Shown piece after piece: positions 20,714 through 29,153 of a stretch of 32,392 nt of DNA; the first letter of the stretch is position 1; every line of letters begins with the position of its first letter. The translations under genes were made by a program, and so were the position numbers. The notes beneath the pieces are model-generated. The model ran no database searches. It was not told the origin of the DNA and saw nothing but the letters and a program-made list of their open reading frames with translations. The DNA is from Fidelibacterota bacterium (GTDB taxonomy: Bacteria; Fidelibacterota; Marinisomatia; SCGC-AAA003-L08; GCA-002704045), in assembly GCA_002703375.1 (NCBI GenBank), contig NZTO01000042.1, positions 1-32,392 of the forward strand, given 5' to 3'.

Positions 20714-21373
20714 ATGAAAAAATATATTCTATTATTATCATTTGGTTTTATTTTTTGCAATCTCGAGTATTCTCTAGAAGACTACAACACTACTTCTCCT
20801 ACATATGGATTAAACGTTTGGCATCCTGAGTATACAGACTATATTACATTACATTATTTTTCATCACAAGGCTGAGCTGGCTGAACATCTGTTTTTGTGC
20901 AGTTGCACAACTTTCAAAATGAATTAAGAAACGAGGATGGTTATGAAAACGTCGTTATTATAGCCGTTGGTCAAACAAATATTAGTAACTTCAATTCAAA
21001 CTTTTGCGCGAATTCTGACCTTCCACTTGTTATGGATCAATACCCTGATCTACCAATAAGAGAAGCATATGAAGGCCAACATAAAGAGGTAGTAATAGTT
21101 GACACAGAATCAAACATTCTTGGTAGAATAGTTGTTAATAATTTATCTAATACAGAAAAAAATTACATTCGCAACATCATATCTGAAAACTATCCTGAAC
21201 CTCAATTATTAGGAGATATTAACGAAGATGGATTGATTAATGTTCTTGATATCATTTCTGTAGTAAATTTAATTTTGACGTCTCAAAACAATGAACTTGC
21301 TGATATGAATTCTGATGGTCAAGTTGATGTTCTCGATATTGTATCAATAGTAAATTTAATCCTAAATAATTAA
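20714..21373 (+). CDS. Selenoprotein P N-domain-like secreted thioredoxin-fold protein with UxxU motif and C-terminal dockerin-like domain; TGA at 20873-20875 and 20882-20884 read as Sec
   Basis: Track ORFs 20621-20875 and 20897-21373 are in the same frame. Joined reading: MKKYILLLSFGFIFC...YITLHYFSSQG-U-AG-U-TSVFVQLHNFQNELRNEDGYENVVIIAVGQTN...GDINEDGLINVLDIISVVNLIL...DMNSDGQVDVLDIVSIVNLILNN. Signal peptide at the N-terminus. A hairpin lies at SECIS distance. Confidence 0.85.
20895..20910 (+). promoter_or_regulatory. Putative bacterial SECIS hairpin (selenoprotein 1)
   Basis: TTGTGC-AGTT-GCACAA: perfect 6-bp stem, AGUU loop with G at loop position 2. The loop begins 17 nt after the second TGA and 26 nt after the first. 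Confidence 0.7.
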
Positions 21374-21400
21374 AAATATTAATTATAAATTTTATTTTTA

Positions 21401-22261
21401 ATGTATAAAATCATCTTTTTATTGTTAATAAACACGATTTTTTCATCTAATTGTGATATTAATTTTAATAATGCTATTAATGAAAGAGCTATTTATAGCA
21501 TAGGTGATACGTTGTCATTTGAGGATCAAAATTTGCTATATCCTGTGTGCAATGGGAATGATATTTATGATGATGATGATACATTCTCATTTTCTGATTT
21601 GAACGGTAATTTGAGTAATGATTATCAAATAACCATAATCAGCATGAATGCAACCTGGTGACCTGCTTGTTACGATTACATCAGTTGGATGGATGATTTA
21701 TTAGAGTATGTAAAGAATTACGAAGAAATTTTCTTTTTTGTTTCCTTAGATTATAACATTGATGGCTATCAAACAGAACAAGAGTATTACTCTTGCCAGG
21801 AATGGGCCAGTTTGTATACTGAACTTGGAGAATTCGGGAATATTCCGCTTATAATTAATGGTGATCCAGATCATCGAATGTGGCATATGTTTTCAGGTAC
21901 AGCATATTCAGCTTATGCATTTATAGATCATAATATGGTTGTTAAATATCTTTTAGATTCTCCAAATTTAAATGATTTTAAATATGTTTATATACCATCA
22001 CTAATAAATTCTATGTATGGTTGTACAGACCAATATGCATGCAACTACAAAAGTAGTGCTGTTTATGACAGTGACGTGTGTTTGTATCAAAATGATTGTG
22101 GGGATATAAATTCTGATAACAATATAAATATATTTGATGTTATTTTGTTAGTTAATTTAATTTTGTCTAATTCATATGATTATATTGCTGATATGAATGT
22201 GGATAATAATTTGGATATCATAGATATAACTGAATTATTAATGATAATATTAGAATTATAG
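21401..22261 (+). CDS. Secreted TlpA/thioredoxin-like selenoprotein (WUPAC) with GCTD..ACNY motif and C-terminal dockerin-like domain; TGA at 21659-21661 read as Sec
   Basis: Track ORFs 21401-21661 and 21689-22261 are in the same frame. Joined reading: ...YQITIISMNATW-U-PACYDYISWMDDLLEYVKNYEEIFFFVSLDYN...GCTDQYACNYKSSAVYDSDVCLYQNDCGDINSDNNINIFDVILLVNLIL...; UGA replaces the first Cys of WCxxC. Confidence 0.87.
21675..21694 (+). promoter_or_regulatory. Putative bacterial SECIS hairpin (selenoprotein 2)
   Basis: CATC-AGTTG-GATG core, extended below a bulged A by UUA/GAU pairs. The apical loop starts 22 nt after the TGA, and the loop begins AGUU as in the first hairpin. Confidence 0.6.
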
Positions 22262-22267
22262 ATTTAT

Positions 22268-22846
22268 TTATTTTTTAAGTCCCATTAAAAAGTTATCTAC
22301 CGAAGTTTCAATCACTTTTTTCATATCAAAATTTTCTATTTTGTCTGCTCCAAAAACTTGTTGTTGGATTGTGAAAAAATAAAGACTATACATTAAAAGT
22401 CGAACATGAATTTTAATATTTATTTTTTCATTATAATTCCAATTTTTAATGTTATTTTTAACTACTTCTTCTATTTTTTTATACACTTCTTCATTAATAA
22501 TTTTATTAAAAATTTTAAATTGACTTTTTTTGTACATCGATATGTATAAAACTAATTTATATACCTGATTTTGAGTTCGTTGTAAATTTTGGAAGAAACT
22601 TATTAAGATTTTTCTAAAATCAGTTTCGTTAGAGATATTTGTAAGATCTATGGTGGTCACAATGGTTAAAAACTTATCACATAGATGTTGTAGTAATTCT
22701 TCTTTATTTTTAAAGTGTTTAAAGATTGCCCCCTCTGATATACCTGTTTCGTTTGCAATCTGTTTAGTGCTAATTTTAGGGAAAGGATTTTTATCAATTA
22801 ACTTTAAAGTATTTAATAAAATTTTTTCTTTTGTTGTAAGTTTCAC
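22268..22846 (-). CDS. TetR/AcrR family transcriptional regulator
   Basis: N-terminal HTH: TKEKILLNTLKLIDKNPFPKISTKQIANETGISEGAIFKHFKNKEELLQHL. Confidence 0.93.
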   Translation of the reverse strand: MKLTTKEKILLNTLKLIDKNPFPKISTKQIANETGISEGAIFKHFKNKEELLQHLCDKFLTIVTTIDLTNISNETDFRKILISFFQNLQRTQNQVYKLVLYISMYKKSQFKIFNKIINEEVYKKIEEVVKNNIKNWNYNEKINIKIHVRLLMYSLYFFTIQQQVFGADKIENFDMKKVIETSVDNFLMGLKK

Positions 22847-22905
22847 ATTATAAATTTATGATAAAAGAATTACAAATATAAATATAATTAATTTATTTAT
22901 TTGGA

Positions 22906-22923
22906 AGTAAGTGATTACTTACT
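22906..22923. promoter_or_regulatory. Candidate TetR operator (inverted repeat)
   Basis: AGTAAGT-GATT-ACTTACT, a perfect 7-bp inverted repeat in the intergenic region between divergent tetR and the OM-protein gene. Confidence 0.65.
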
Positions 22924-22966
22924 ATAGATTTTAAAAAGATTTTTATTTAATAATTAGGAGATTATC

Positions 22967-24478
22967 ATGTCGCGTTTATTTTATATATTATTTTTAAGTT
23001 ATGCTGTAGCTACTTCAATTTTAGATGCCCAAATAGATGCAATTAATGAGATAGCATTTAAAAAGGGTTACTCTCAGCAAGATTTAAATCAAATTATTTA
23101 TCAATATGGCGTCCCAACAGTTGCCCAACTAACTCAGCTGCAGGCAGCCGAAGTTATAAATAAACTACAAAATTCATCAAAAGAGGTAAATTTAAAAAAG
23201 GATGATTCAAATGAATATAAAACCGTTATATATGATGAAAAACCTATATTAGCTGATGTATTAGAAGTTGGGATGTCAAAATATTTTTATCTAGTTGATG
23301 GAAATAGGATACTTGGTACTATTGTAGAGATTAATGATGATATTTGTAATATTAAAACCAAAGAAGGTATCTTAAATATTCCAATGAATGATATATTAGA
23401 AGAAACAATTGACCTAGTTAAAACTGATGATACTAGATATAAAGGTCCATTAATTAAAGAAGATCAAGAGTCTTTATTAGTAAGATCTAAGTATGGTGAT
23501 GTTATAATTTTAAAAAAAGAAGTTCACAGTATGCAAAGATACCATGGTGGGAAACTTTCACCTCAAATTGAATCTAGAAAAACTTTCGAACAGGGAGAGG
23601 ATGCATTGGTAGCTGTATTTTTTGATCCAAATGCATTTGTTCTTGAACCTAATACTTTTTATTTAAGTGCTATGTCCATAGGTTATGGACTTACTGATCG
23701 TTTTATGATGACAACTCAGTTTGGATCAAGTTTATCAAATGATCTCAATCTTCATCCAAAGTTAAGATTAATGCATCAAAAAACATCTACTAAAGAAACA
23801 GCATTATCAATTGGTATTGGAATTCATAGAAATTACAAAATTAGAAAATCATTAAGTAAATTTTCTCATAAAATTTATAAAACTGAAAACGGAGATGATT
23901 TTAATAAAGAAATGACTCTAAATAAAATAAATATTGAAGGAGAACCTAGCTGTGGTAATAATGAAAGTTCTTGTATAGATCTAGATAATTTCTATGATAT
24001 GGAAGAAAATAATTTTTATTGGGAATCTTACATTGTTTACAGTAGCAAAAGAAAAAATCCTACAGGAAGAGGTAAGGTTGGATACAGTGTAGGTTTAAAA
24101 ACAAGTAACATATCACAACATATAAAAAACTCTTATGAATATATTACTAATGATGGTGATACATTAACATTAAATGGTGATAATGTACCTTGGCACTACA
24201 GGTTTTATGCAACGTTTGAATATGATTTGCAAAAAAGATTAAAATTTGTTGCATCTATGTATGCTGACAACACAAATAGAGCATTACCTTTTGAAGATGC
24301 AATAAGTGATTATTTAGGTGATATTGGTTCTCCTTTTTCATTTGATGCATTAGGAGGAGATCCTGCTACTGTTGATTTTGATTTTGGTTTTACATATTCT
24401 GTAAATGAAAATTTTAGAGTTGGACTTCACTTTCAGCAACCATACATTGATATCCATTGGGAATTTTTTGAATTTTAA
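22967..24478 (+). CDS. Putative outer-membrane beta-barrel protein
   Basis: Signal peptide (MSRLFYILFLSYAVATSILDAQ). The C-terminal half has alternating strands (FRVGLHFQQPYIDIHWEFFEF) ending in an aromatic residue. Confidence 0.7.
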   Translation: MSRLFYILFLSYAVATSILDAQIDAINEIAFKKGYSQQDLNQIIYQYGVPTVAQLTQLQAAEVINKLQNSSKEVNLKKDDSNEYKTVIYDEKPILADVLEVGMSKYFYLVDGNRILGTIVEINDDICNIKTKEGILNIPMNDILEETIDLVKTDDTRYKGPLIKEDQESLLVRSKYGDVIILKKEVHSMQRYHGGKLSPQIESRKTFEQGEDALVAVFFDPNAFVLEPNTFYLSAMSIGYGLTDRFMMTTQFGSSLSNDLNLHPKLRLMHQKTSTKETALSIGIGIHRNYKIRKSLSKFSHKIYKTENGDDFNKEMTLNKINIEGEPSCGNNESSCIDLDNFYDMEENNFYWESYIVYSSKRKNPTGRGKVGYSVGLKTSNISQHIKNSYEYITNDGDTLTLNGDNVPWHYRFYATFEYDLQKRLKFVASMYADNTNRALPFEDAISDYLGDIGSPFSFDALGGDPATVDFDFGFTYSVNENFRVGLHFQQPYIDIHWEFFEF

Positions 24479-24531
24479 ATATAAAAATAATCCTATAGTG
24501 TTTAAATGTTAAATGATTAAAAGGAATGTAA

Positions 24532-26856
24532 ATTATTAATTATCTTATTCCCTTTTTTCTATTAAATTTTATTTACTCTTACTGTGTAACTATAGGTGCT
24601 GATATGACAGAGGTTGAGTTTCCGGAAGGAAATTGGATTGTTTTAGCTAATGGTAGTTGGAATGAATGGTCTTGGGGACAAACACTGGAATATAATATCC
24701 AAAATGGTTTTTATGAAGGGAGTATATGTGACTTAAATTCTGGTGATTACCAATACGTATATTCTATAACTGGAGACTTTGATAACTGGAGTGGTTGGGG
24801 TATGGTAGGTAATGCACCTTTTGGAACGAATTGTGATTATAATCCTGGAGATCAGTGGGGAAACTATGGTTTTAGTATAGAAAATAGTGATATTACATTG
24901 GAATATAATAAATGGGGTCAATGTGGTTTAGATGATATTATAAATCAAAGCGAAATATTGTTAAGACCATTTAATGGTCAAATTTTAAATTATATTCACG
25001 TACCATTTGAATGGAAACAACTTCCAGATAATGATGGATACACAATTCAAGTATCCAATACAACCTCATTCGATACTATCATTTTTGAAAAAAATGAAGA
25101 ATCCACTCTTCACTTTGATACAAATAATCTAGATTGGAATCAAAGTTATTTTTGGAGAATCAGACCAAATTATTCAGATGACAATACTGCCGAATGGTCT
25201 GATATTGGTTATTTTCAAACAGGTGAGTTTCAATTTGATTTAGAGGCAACTCTTTACGATAGCGTTGATAGTTTAATATTACCCTACACAATTTTTGGTG
25301 ATTGGAATAATTACAGAACATCTATTATTGATATAGATGGAAAAGAAATTTGGAACAGTGGGAACTTTGGATTCATGCTAAGTCATATTAATGAAAAAGG
25401 CCAATTGTTTGGGTCTAGTTCTATTAATTATCCAATTAATAGGGGAATAGAAATAAATTATGATCAAGAAGTTATTTGGTCAGCTGGTATAGCACTAGAT
25501 CAGCACGAATTTAAAAAAATACCAAATGGGAATTATATGGGTCTTAAATATGTGTCAGAAAATGGACCTATACCATTAGGTGCTTGGACTTCAGCTTTTC
25601 AACAATTGGGATATATAGCAGATGGTTTAACTAATGAATTTTCTTATTCAGCTCAAGAAATTGTTGAATTTGATGAGCATACTGGAGAAGAAGTATGGAA
25701 CTGGAATCCTCATAATTATTTTAGTAAGCTAGATGTTGATCTTTATGGAGGTACTTGGTGGCAATCTTTAGGGAATCTTCACCATGATTGGACTCACTCA
25801 AATGCTTTTTATTTCGATGAAAATGAAAATATGATTTATTTGTCATCGAGGCATTTATCAAAGATAACTAAGATTGATTATAATACGAGAGAAATAGTTT
25901 GGACTATGGGTCTCCCATCTGAATTTATGTCTTCAGGTGATGATCACATTTGTACAGATTTAAAATTTAGTTTCCAACATCACATACAAATACTAGATAA
26001 CGGTGATTTGTTGTTTTTCGATAACGGTAATTTAGATCAAACAGTTTTTAATGAGTTAGAAAATACATCAAGAGCAATTAGAGTTAGAGTCATAGATGAT
26101 AGCTATTGTGAAGTTATCTGGGAATATGAATTACCACCTGATTTGTTTGGTGCTGGTATGGGTAGTGTCCAGTTACTTGATAATGGTAATTATTTTATTA
26201 ATACAACAGGAGATGGTGGAACCTTAATTGAACTAGATGAAAATAAAAATATTATTTGGGATATAAAATTGGGATTAAATTGGCCATCAGGAAGCGGTTA
26301 CAGAGCATACAGGGTACCATCATTACATCCGGGGATTTTTAGTATTTATGCGGCTAACTATAAAAGTATCCAAAATAACTCCTATGAAAAAGGTATTGAA
26401 TTAACAAATTTAGAAAATTTTATAAAATTTACAATTTATAATAAAAGTGGATATAGTCTAGACTATAATTATGAATTTAATAATATAAATGGAGACTCAT
26501 TTGAGGATATTCAGGATATAGTAAGTATTAATTCAAATTCTAGTATTGATATTTATTTTCACCCAAATAACGATATTGATTCTTTAGAAACTATACAAAT
26601 TAAAGTTTGGCCTAAAGACCATATATATCTAGAAAAAAATATTTCATTCAATGTTTATTTTCAGGATATTGATTTTGAAATGGGTGATATTAATAATGAT
26701 TTATTAATTGATGTCATTGATATTTTAATTATTGTTAATCACATTAACGAAAATATTTTAAATGATAACCAAATTATATATGCTGATTTGAATTATGATC
26801 AAAATATAGATATTTTAGATATCGTATTAATTATTGATATAATTTTAAATAACTAA
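24532..26856 (+). CDS. Arylsulfotransferase (ASST)-like secreted protein with dockerin-like C-terminus; start codon uncertain
   Basis: LHHDWTHSNAFYFDENENMIYLSSRHLSKITKIDYNTREIVWTMG and related ASST repeats; C-terminal GDINNDLLIDVIDILIIVNH...DLNYDQNIDILDIVLIIDIIL. The frame extends upstream of ATG 24604 into a signal-peptide-like segment (NYLIPFFLLNFIYSYC) with no canonical start. Confidence 0.8.
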   Translation: MINYLIPFFLLNFIYSYCVTIGADMTEVEFPEGNWIVLANGSWNEWSWGQTLEYNIQNGFYEGSICDLNSGDYQYVYSITGDFDNWSGWGMVGNAPFGTNCDYNPGDQWGNYGFSIENSDITLEYNKWGQCGLDDIINQSEILLRPFNGQILNYIHVPFEWKQLPDNDGYTIQVSNTTSFDTIIFEKNEESTLHFDTNNLDWNQSYFWRIRPNYSDDNTAEWSDIGYFQTGEFQFDLEATLYDSVDSLILPYTIFGDWNNYRTSIIDIDGKEIWNSGNFGFMLSHINEKGQLFGSSSINYPINRGIEINYDQEVIWSAGIALDQHEFKKIPNGNYMGLKYVSENGPIPLGAWTSAFQQLGYIADGLTNEFSYSAQEIVEFDEHTGEEVWNWNPHNYFSKLDVDLYGGTWWQSLGNLHHDWTHSNAFYFDENENMIYLSSRHLSKITKIDYNTREIVWTMGLPSEFMSSGDDHICTDLKFSFQHHIQILDNGDLLFFDNGNLDQTVFNELENTSRAIRVRVIDDSYCEVIWEYELPPDLFGAGMGSVQLLDNGNYFINTTGDGGTLIELDENKNIIWDIKLGLNWPSGSGYRAYRVPSLHPGIFSIYAANYKSIQNNSYEKGIELTNLENFIKFTIYNKSGYSLDYNYEFNNINGDSFEDIQDIVSINSNSSIDIYFHPNNDIDSLETIQIKVWPKDHIYLEKNISFNVYFQDIDFEMGDINNDLLIDVIDILIIVNHINENILNDNQIIYADLNYDQNIDILDIVLIIDIILNN

Positions 26857-26869
26857 AAGGAAAAATATA

Positions 26870-27361
26870 ATGCCATCTTTTGATATAGAAAATACAATTG
26901 ATATACAAGAAATCGATAATGCTGTGAATACAGTTAAACGAGATATTGCAACTAGATATGATTTTAAGGGAACCGAATCGACTATAGAATTGAATAAAAC
27001 TGATTTGAAAATTAAAATACAAACAGATACTGAGTATAAGTTACAGGCAATTATTGATATGTTAGAAAATAGATCAATTAGTAGAAAAATATCAGTTAAA
27101 ACCTATAAATATAACTCAATTGAAAAAGCTTCTGGAAATTCTGTAAGACAAAATGTTGATTTACAATCTGGCATATCAAAGGAAACCTGTAAGAAAATAA
27201 ACGCGTTTATAAAAACACTAAAATTAAAGGTTAATTCTCAAATTATAGGTGACAAATTGAGGGTATCAGCAAAAAAAATTGATGATTTACAGAACATAAT
27301 ACAAATGGTTAAAGAACAAAATTTTGAAATTCCTCTTCAATTTGTGAATATGAAAAAATAA
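26870..27361 (+). CDS. yajQ: YajQ family nucleotide-binding protein
   Basis: MPSFDIENTIDIQEIDNAVNTVKRDIATRYDFKGTESTIEL; C-terminal DDLQNIIQMVKEQNFEIPLQFVNMK. Confidence 0.95.
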   Translation: MPSFDIENTIDIQEIDNAVNTVKRDIATRYDFKGTESTIELNKTDLKIKIQTDTEYKLQAIIDMLENRSISRKISVKTYKYNSIEKASGNSVRQNVDLQSGISKETCKKINAFIKTLKLKVNSQIIGDKLRVSAKKIDDLQNIIQMVKEQNFEIPLQFVNMKK

Positions 27362-27392
27362 ATTATATGTTTTAATTTTATCAAATAGTATT

Positions 27393-27400
27393 TATATTTG
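27393..27400 (+). promoter_or_regulatory. Possible FCB-type -7 promoter element upstream of csp
   Basis: TATATTTG matches the TAnnTTTG consensus, 34 nt before the csp ATG. No clear -33 element was recognised. Confidence 0.3.
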
Positions 27401-27433
27401 TACTATTAATTAAATAAATATAGGAAGTTTATA

Positions 27434-27646
27434 ATGAGTGAAGTAAAAGAAGGTACAGTTAAGTGGTTTAATGATGCAAAAGGTTATGGATTTATAACTC
27501 CATCAGGAGGTGGAAGAGATTTATTTGTACATATGAGCAATATTCAAATGGATGGTTTTAAAACACTTAAAGAAGGTCAAGCAGTAGATTACAAAGAAGC
27601 CAATGGTGAAAAGGGTCCTATTGCTGAAGAGGTAAATCCAAAATAA
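27434..27646 (+). CDS. Cold-shock domain protein
   Basis: [31 protein letters not shown]. Confidence 0.97.
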   Translation: MSEVKEGTVKWFNDAKGYGFITPSGGGRDLFVHMSNIQMDGFKTLKEGQAVDYKEANGEKGPIAEEVNPK

Positions 27647-27669
27647 TTTATAGGTTTATCAATTAAAAT

Positions 27670-27696
27670 AAAAACCCCATATTAAATGGGGTTTTT
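27670..27696. terminator. Bidirectional intrinsic terminator between csp and the convergent glycosyltransferase
   Basis: AAAAACCCCAT-ATTAA-ATGGGGTTTTT: 11-bp stem with T/A flanks on both sides. Confidence 0.88.
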
Positions 27697-28812
27697 ATTT
27701 TGTGTAAAATTTTTAATTGTCTGTATAAATAAATTATCATATTTATTAGCTATTTTTCCCCAAGCAAATTTTTCAATACAATTTTTATAGTATTTACTAG
27801 TCATTGGTTTATTAATAAAATTTGTAATTTTATTATATAATTCATCTTCATCCTTATAAAAAAGTGATGGTGCATTCCTGAATAACTCAATATATGATAG
27901 TCTTTTGGGAAGTATTGGAGTAACATTACAATATGCTGCTTCAACAATACTTATACCAAAAAAATCTTGAATTGAAGTCACAGGTAAAATATCAGATTTC
28001 CATAGCCATTTGGCATAATCTTCAAATGATTTACAATAACCAATATGTAAAATTTCATTTTTAAAAGTTTTTCTAGCTTCAGTAAATTCAGGCATTTCTG
28101 TATTAAATTCTTCTCCAACTATTACTAAATTGAATTTTATATTATTCTTTTTTAGTCTTTCTAGACAATTGAAAAATGATTTTGGATTTTTATCATATTC
28201 CCACCTGTGGTTCCAAAGAATAATTGGAATATTATTTTTTTGTTTTAATTTATATTTATCAAACTTATTGTAATCAATTCCTAAATACGTTACTAAGGAT
28301 TTTGCTTCTATTTGTTTTATGCTTGATTCATTCTTATTATCAGGGAATTGATTTAAAAATACTTTTAATGCTTTAATAAATGAATCTAAGTGAAATTTTG
28401 AATTAAATAGATTTAGATCACTTTTTAACGCGGTTGTATAATTAATAAAACCATAGTGATGATCTCTTCCTTTAATTTTATCTCTATCTTTAGTTGACCA
28501 AGGATATGTTAATTGATTTTCGTGAAAAAAAGTAATTATGGGACATTTTATATTTGTAAAGGAGCAAAATACCGGAAGATTTAACATATCAGATGTAATA
28601 ATTAAGTTGGGACTTTTATCTCTAAATAGATTGTTGAACCTTTTAGCTAGAGTTAATGCGCCTCCGTGCATTCGCCATTTCCAATAAATACCTTTTAAAC
28701 TTAGTATTTCTATTTTGTGGCCTGAATGTTTTTGATATTCTTCGCACCATTGTTTATGTGAACCACTATAAAATGGTTCAATTATACAGATATTTAATCT
28801 TTTATTGACCAT
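27682..28812 (-). CDS. DUF3524 glycosyltransferase, tRNA-queuosine alpha-mannosyltransferase (GTDC1)-like
   Basis: NICIIEPFYSGSHKQWCEEYQKHSGHKIEILSLKGIYWKWRMHGGALTLAKR, FFHENQLTYPW and NHRWEYDKNPKSFF. Confidence 0.85.
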   Translation of the reverse strand: MVNKRLNICIIEPFYSGSHKQWCEEYQKHSGHKIEILSLKGIYWKWRMHGGALTLAKRFNNLFRDKSPNLIITSDMLNLPVFCSFTNIKCPIITFFHENQLTYPWSTKDRDKIKGRDHHYGFINYTTALKSDLNLFNSKFHLDSFIKALKVFLNQFPDNKNESSIKQIEAKSLVTYLGIDYNKFDKYKLKQKNNIPIILWNHRWEYDKNPKSFFNCLERLKKNNIKFNLVIVGEEFNTEMPEFTEARKTFKNEILHIGYCKSFEDYAKWLWKSDILPVTSIQDFFGISIVEAAYCNVTPILPKRLSYIELFRNAPSLFYKDEDELYNKITNFINKPMTSKYYKNCIEKFAWGKIANKYDNLFIQTIKNFTQNKNPI

Positions 28813-28865
28813 TTCCCTAATAAGTTATAAATGATTGGTATAAAAATTTAATTTATAAAACCTAA

Positions 28866-29096
28866 TTAGTGATAAGTTTGACAATTTTCGCACCACTCAA
28901 GTTCTTTTCCATCTTCAGTTGATAGAGGCTTTTGAACCATTGTATAAATTGTTATGCCAATGAAAAGAATGCCAACGGATAAGAAAAGAATATTTACAAA
29001 ATTGTAATTTGTTTTTTTTTGTTCGATTTTACCGCAGCAATTTTTATATTTTTTATTACTTCCGCATTCACATTTATTATTTCTATTAATTTTCAT
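28866..29096 (-). CDS. Small SEC-C motif membrane protein
   Basis: NNKCECGSNKKYKNCCG SEC-C metal-binding motif followed by a TM segment and a second CxxC. Confidence 0.75.
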   Translation of the reverse strand: MKINRNNKCECGSNKKYKNCCGKIEQKKTNYNFVNILFLSVGILFIGITIYTMVQKPLSTEDGKELEWCENCQTYH

Positions 29097-29153
29097 AAAT
29101 TAAGTTAACATAAATTAATGTAATTATTCAATTTTATAATAAAAATCATTTTA

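Noticed and set aside
20873-21661. Genetic code reassignment (TGA as Trp or Gly) instead of selenocysteine
   Set aside because: TGA clearly terminates many genes here (galK 2785, folE 8132, lipB 10233, lipA 17567, ORF ending 18115, ORF ending 30759), and in-frame TGAs occur only at redox-motif Cys positions.
20873-21661. The two split redoxin genes as ordinary pseudogenes
   Set aside because: The downstream frames stay open for over 150 codons with conserved domain structure, the stops are all TGA at active-site Cys positions, and both have SECIS-like hairpins at proper distance.
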